Assembly: GCA_017557195.1 (NCBI GenBank)
Contig: JAFZAL010000017.1
Location: 1 to 64,000, forward strand
Length of the DNA: 64,000 nucleotides
From: Thermoguttaceae bacterium
Lineage (GTDB): Bacteria; Planctomycetota; Planctomycetia; Pirellulales; Thermoguttaceae
Reading direction: 5' to 3'
Shown here: positions 60,358-64,000 of the stretch, piece after piece
Position numbering within the stretch: position 1 is the stretch's first letter
Layout: each line of letters starts with the position of its first letter
Made by a program: the position numbers and the translations under genes
Notes under the pieces: model-generated
Told to the model about the DNA's origin: nothing
What the model saw: only the letters and a program-made list of their open reading frames with translations
The model's database searches: none

Positions 60358-62712
60358 GTGAGTACGAACTTTCCAAATCAGGACAGACGACCGGAAAACA
60401 ATGCATCGTCAACGGCTTTGGCGCCGGTAACTCAGCAGGGGACTTCGCTGCGAGTGATTCAGCCTCAGCCGGAAATTGTTAAACAGGCGCCCAGACCAAG
60501 CGATATCATTCATGGATTTCGCCGTCGATGGGGCTGGGCTTTGCTGGCTGGCGTTATGGCGTCAACAATTGCCGTTGCCGCTGGCTGGATTATGATTCCG
60601 GTTACATATTATACGGAAGCATGGCTTAACGTCCAGTCTCAAGCTCCGTATATCGTTTCGCCGCTCAATTCCAAAAACACCTATTTGAATCAAAGAGGCG
60701 CTCAGGCGGTTTTGATCCGCAGTCCCTTCGTATTGAAAACGGTTGTTCGTGAATTGGACATCAACAGCTATCCGGAAATGAGAGGCGTTATTGATCCAGT
60801 CAGCTGGATTGGACAGCGTCTTCGCGTTTCCTTCCCTGGCGGAACGGACATTATGGCCATCGGCATGTCTGGCAAAGACCGCAACATGATTACAGAAATT
60901 GTCAACGCGGTCAAAGACGCATACATGCAGGAAGTCGTTACGGTTGACCGCGAAAACCATCTTCGCCGTAAAAACGTTCTGGAACAGGCGTACACTCGAA
61001 ACCGTCAGCAGATTGATAAAAAGATGTATCTGTACAAGGAACTTGCTGACCAGGTTGGTTCCAGCGACTCAGACGCGGTCAAACATTCTGCGCGTTTGAA
61101 GCTGCAAACAATCGACGGTTTGAAGAGCAAAGTCATGGCCCTTGATTCGCAAATCGCCGGAATCAATACCAGAATCGAATTGCTCCGCGCTCGTTTGGCG
61201 GTCTTGCCGGAAACAGAACAGCCTTTAGACCCGGAAGCTCAGGCGCAGCGTCAGGCTAAAGCTTTGGAAGCGGCAACTCAACAGATGGTTCGTCAAGACC
61301 CTGAAATCTCAAAAATGCTTCAGCGTATTGAATACATGGACGCTCGAATTGAGGCGACAAGACAAGTTGTCAAAGACGGAGACAATTCTCCTAAAATTCA
61401 GCGCATGATCACCGCCAGAAATGAAGTTGCAAAACAACTTGAGGAACGCGCCATGCAGCTTACGCCTTTGATTAAAGAAGAACTTCGTCAGAGACTGGCG
61501 GAAGGCAAAGCGACAACGCCTCCAACTGCCGCTGAAAAAATTCAGGCTGCCATTGACTCCAATCTGTTGGATAAATCCGTTTATGAAAAAGAGCGCGAAG
61601 CAATCTACGCTCAATTTATCGACGCTGTCCATCAGGCAGAAAAACTCGATACGTTCTCTTCTGAACTGGAAAGCCGTAAAATTGAACTGGATCGTTTGAA
61701 GGAAATCACATACAAGATGGGATCTGACCTTCAGCATTGGCAAATTGAACTCGAAGCGGCTCCTCGCGTTACAGAAATGCGCGCTGCTGAAGTGCCGCTT
61801 GAAAGCAATATTCAAGCTAAAGTTAAAAAACTGGCAATGATGGGCTTTGGAGCTTTCTTTGTTGGCGTTATAAGCGTTTTGGGTCTGGACTTCCTTGGAC
61901 GCCGCGTCAATTCGGCGGACGAAATCAACTACGGTCTGGGACTGCGCGTTATCGGCGACTTGCCATTGGTCAGTTCCGGTTTGCGAGGCGGTAAAATGAA
62001 CAACCGCGTTCAGGGTATGTTGATTGAAAGTATCGACAACATTCGAACCGCCCTGCTCCACCGAGCGGAAGTCGAAGGGCTCAAAGTTATTATGGTTACC
62101 AGCTCCATGGAAAAGGAAGGTAAAACCACCGTATCCAGCCAGCTGGCAGCGTCCCTTGCTCGAAGCGGTCGACGAACGCTCCTGTTCGACGGCGACTTGA
62201 GACGTCCGGGCGACCACCGTATGTTCGAGAAACCGCTTTATCCTGGAATTTCAGAATTCTTCCGCGGCATGGTTACTCTGGAAGAAATCATCACCGAAAC
62301 CCGAGTCGAAAACCTGTTCCTCGCCCCGGCTGGGCATCCGCACCCGGAAGCATTGCAGGCGTTGGCGCGAGGCGAAGTCATCATTGACGCCTTCGCCAAA
62401 CTGCGAGAAGAATTCGACTTTATCATCGTTGACTCCGGACCTATTCTGACGGACTCTGACTCGCTCATGTTTGCCAAGGTTCTCGACGGTCTGGTGCTGA
62501 GCGTTTTGAGAGACGTCAGTCGACTGCCTCGAATTTACGAAGCGTGCGAACGCGCTCGCGCGGTTAACGTCAAACTCCTCGGAGCGGTTATCAACGGCAT
62601 TACGTTCTCCAAGTATCGTTCGTACTATCGTCCGTACACGATTGAAGTTCCTAACAAGCGCCGTCCGCAGCAACAGCAGCAACAACAGCAGCGGCCGCAA
62701 GGCAAGCAGTAA
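60358..62712 (+). CDS. Wzc-like polysaccharide co-polymerase / BY-kinase
   Basis: A 784-aa inner-membrane protein controlling export and chain length of exopolysaccharide. A Wzz-type N-terminal membrane helix (about 60-85), a long periplasmic coiled coil, the second helix (about 490-515) and a cytoplasmic CpsD-type kinase with Walker A MEKEGKTT, Walker A' LLFDGDLRRPG and Walker B FDFIIVDSGPI. A Tyr cluster (KYRSYYRPYT) sits near the end and is the likely autophosphorylation site; a poly-Gln tail closes the protein. It starts at a GTG, 60358, with AAGGG upstream. It lies between the exosortase and EpsI-like genes. Confidence 0.9.
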   Translation: MSTNFPNQDRRPENNASSTALAPVTQQGTSLRVIQPQPEIVKQAPRPSDIIHGFRRRWGWALLAGVMASTIAVAAGWIMIPVTYYTEAWLNVQSQAPYIVSPLNSKNTYLNQRGAQAVLIRSPFVLKTVVRELDINSYPEMRGVIDPVSWIGQRLRVSFPGGTDIMAIGMSGKDRNMITEIVNAVKDAYMQEVVTVDRENHLRRKNVLEQAYTRNRQQIDKKMYLYKELADQVGSSDSDAVKHSARLKLQTIDGLKSKVMALDSQIAGINTRIELLRARLAVLPETEQPLDPEAQAQRQAKALEAATQQMVRQDPEISKMLQRIEYMDARIEATRQVVKDGDNSPKIQRMITARNEVAKQLEERAMQLTPLIKEELRQRLAEGKATTPPTAAEKIQAAIDSNLLDKSVYEKEREAIYAQFIDAVHQAEKLDTFSSELESRKIELDRLKEITYKMGSDLQHWQIELEAAPRVTEMRAAEVPLESNIQAKVKKLAMMGFGAFFVGVISVLGLDFLGRRVNSADEINYGLGLRVIGDLPLVSSGLRGGKMNNRVQGMLIESIDNIRTALLHRAEVEGLKVIMVTSSMEKEGKTTVSSQLAASLARSGRRTLLFDGDLRRPGDHRMFEKPLYPGISEFFRGMVTLEEIITETRVENLFLAPAGHPHPEALQALARGEVIIDAFAKLREEFDFIIVDSGPILTDSDSLMFAKVLDGLVLSVLRDVSRLPRIYEACERARAVNVKLLGAVINGITFSKYRSYYRPYTIEVPNKRRPQQQQQQQQRPQGKQ

Positions 62713-62715
62713 TTT

Positions 62716-62797
62716 ACAACTGACAATTAGCAATGAACAATTAGCAATTTACGCAAAGCGCAACTCTCAATTGCAAATCGCAAATTGCTAATTGTTC
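62716..62797. repeat. Heptamer array ACAATTA / GCAATTT
   Basis: ACAATTA, GCAATGA, ACAATTA and GCAATTT, a diverged core CGCAAAGCG, then CAATTGC, AAATCGC, AAATTGC and TAATTGT. It lies between the Wzc-like and EpsI-like genes inside a likely operon. Confidence 0.85.
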
Positions 62798-62813
62798 TTT
62801 ATTCTCCAATAAT

Positions 62814-63677
62814 ATGCAATTTAAAAATTTCATTCCTGCCGCATTTAAGATATACATTCCTGCCGCTGTTGGTCTGATTTTAATTGGATTCCTTTACGTC
62901 TCAACCAACATGCTGGGGTTTTCACAGCAATACATGGATTATCTTATTAAAACCGTTCAGGAAACGCCGGAAAAATTTGGCAATTGGACAGGAGTTGATA
63001 ACGAGCAAGCAAACGAAGCCATCACAAAAGAATCTGGCGCGATGGCGCAAATTTCTCGAGTTTACGAAAATCCTCTCTTTGGCGAAAGCATAAATTTGTA
63101 TTTTATTGCGGGAATTTCATTCCGCGTGGCAATGCATTCTCCGATCGTCTGCTATCCCGGTTCCGGATTCGAACAGCAGGGAGAAGTTCAGACTTTCGAC
63201 TTCGATTATATTTACACCGATTCCCAAACCGGTAAAAAGTACGCCCGCAAAGCGACTTTTTTTACTGTCGTCTTTAAAAAAGAAAGTCATTCTGAACGAG
63301 TGTTTTGGGCGTGGAACGACGGTTCCGGCTGGGTGGCGCCGCAGTTTGCGCGTCTGCACTATGGCGGACACATCCCATTGTGCAAATGTTATTTTTCGTA
63401 TGTTGACAATTCCCCAAGCGTCTACGATTTTGACAAAAAATACATTGTCGATTTTGCCGGGCGTTTTTTAAGCGATTTGGATAATCGCATGATCGTTGAC
63501 GGAAAGGTTCCCTCGGAATCAATAAAAATCAACCTGGGAGAACCGATTGACGGAGTCCAGCAGAGTATTGACGAACCTGATTCAACGCCGACAGAAACAG
63601 ACGTCGAACCAACGGAATTTCCGTCGTCTGACAGCTTTGATTCATTGATCAAAAATTCTGAAACAATAAATGAATAG
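62814..63677 (+). CDS. Exosortase-associated EpsI-like protein
   Basis: A 287-aa membrane-anchored protein. One N-terminal helix (about 12-35) anchors a periplasmic domain. The core of the EpsI family is seen in MHSPIVCYPGSGFEQQG, the conserved His-Ser-Pro and Cys-Pro-Gly stretch, and a YIYTDSQTG strand followed by VFWAWNDGSGW. In other species EpsI genes lie beside exosortases and serve polysaccharide or sorting function; the exact biochemistry is not known. An acidic Glu/Asp/Thr-rich tail follows residue 250. Confidence 0.85.
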   Translation: MQFKNFIPAAFKIYIPAAVGLILIGFLYVSTNMLGFSQQYMDYLIKTVQETPEKFGNWTGVDNEQANEAITKESGAMAQISRVYENPLFGESINLYFIAGISFRVAMHSPIVCYPGSGFEQQGEVQTFDFDYIYTDSQTGKKYARKATFFTVVFKKESHSERVFWAWNDGSGWVAPQFARLHYGGHIPLCKCYFSYVDNSPSVYDFDKKYIVDFAGRFLSDLDNRMIVDGKVPSESIKINLGEPIDGVQQSIDEPDSTPTETDVEPTEFPSSDSFDSLIKNSETINE

Positions 63678-63698
63678 CGCAAACCAGTCGTCAGGTCA

Positions 63699-64000
63699 AT
63701 GGAAAAAGATTATCTGAATTTGATTCGCAACGCCGCTTTTCCTGAAGGGGATTTGGGCGCTGAGATGATTGAGGGCATGAACCGCGGACACAGCGATCTG
63801 ACCGACTGGGGATTCTCGCACGTCAAATTTGGAAATCGGATTCTTGACGTCGGCTGCGGCGGCGGAGCGGCGTTGGCAAAGCTGGCGATTCAGTTTCCTA
63901 ACGCTCATCTGGCTGGATGTGACATTTCCCCTCTGGCTGTCGAATCCGCTCAAAAAATCAACGAACAAGCCGTCGCCGCAGGACGCATGGAACTCAAGCT
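63699..64000 (+). CDS. SAM-dependent methyltransferase (5' part)
   Basis: Reading starts at ATG 63699 (AGG close upstream) and stays open to the window edge: 100 codons. The product begins MEKDYLNLIRNAAFPEGDLG and has a class I motif, RILDVGCGGGAALAKLA, followed by LAGCDISPLAVESA. It is a small-molecule or polysaccharide methyltransferase; the 3' end is outside. It is 22 bp after the EpsI-like gene and likely in the same operon. Confidence 0.8.
   Translation, partial: MEKDYLNLIRNAAFPEGDLGAEMIEGMNRGHSDLTDWGFSHVKFGNRILDVGCGGGAALAKLAIQFPNAHLAGCDISPLAVESAQKINEQAVAAGRMELK

Overview
The window looks like chromosomal DNA of a Gram-negative bacterium, most likely a member of the Planctomycetota. This is inferred from the gene set, not from a marker tree: an exosortase/PEP-CTERM pair, autotransporter-type beta-strand repeat proteins, a secreted TPR-CHAT protein, an NPCBM protein, a DUF4912 protein and large secreted glycoside hydrolases. 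Base composition is moderate. The TIR gene and the SET-HNH gene look more AT-rich than the rest. No rRNA, tRNA, CRISPR array, prophage or transposase gene was recognised.

Layout. 1-8630 holds rpoB-rpoC on the minus strand. 9390-13 kb holds pgi, slyX, a membrane protein and a lipoate ligase. 13-22 kb holds a DUF4912 protein, a thioredoxin-like protein, sbcD-sbcC, a membrane protein with 20-residue repeats, and rlmN. 22-30 kb holds a secreted TPR-CHAT protein divergent from a duplicated TolC-like helical protein, an asparagine-synthase-like protein and an NPCBM protein. 30-38 kb is a polysaccharide-degradation island: a GH43-GH10 xylanolytic fusion and a clan-A hydrolase, both bracketed by copies of a mosaic repeat. 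38.6-43 kb holds two beta-strand repeat surface proteins, one with a PEP-CTERM tail. 43-46 kb holds treZ and a small Tyr-rich secreted protein. 46.5-52.3 kb is one giant TIR / STAND NTPase / 16-unit WD-like propeller / Sel1 protein, the best candidate for an undescribed conflict or signalling system. 52.6-58.8 kb holds a 51-residue membrane protein, rsmG, a GH43-like protein, an SDR, a SET-HNH fusion, iorB and a degenerate M16 protein. 59.2-64 kb is an exosortase / Wzc-like kinase / EpsI-like locus ending in a truncated methyltransferase.

The main non-genic signal is a family of intergenic arrays built on an exact 7-base period (units such as GTGGTAA, GGCAGTA, CTCGCAA, TAGCTNN, GGAATGC). They often flank the octamer CGCTTGCG/CGCAAGCG as inverted arms. 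At least fourteen lie in this window, and they abut or supply stop codons so that several proteins end in repeat-encoded residues. They resemble the heptameric STRR arrays of cyanobacteria. A second family of modular mosaic repeats occurs three times around the polysaccharide genes.

Several proteins carry odd active sites or ends: an M16 protein with all three HxxEH residues replaced, an asparagine-synthase homologue without the Cys2 nucleophile, and an RpoB whose natural C-terminus has been tandemly multiplied.
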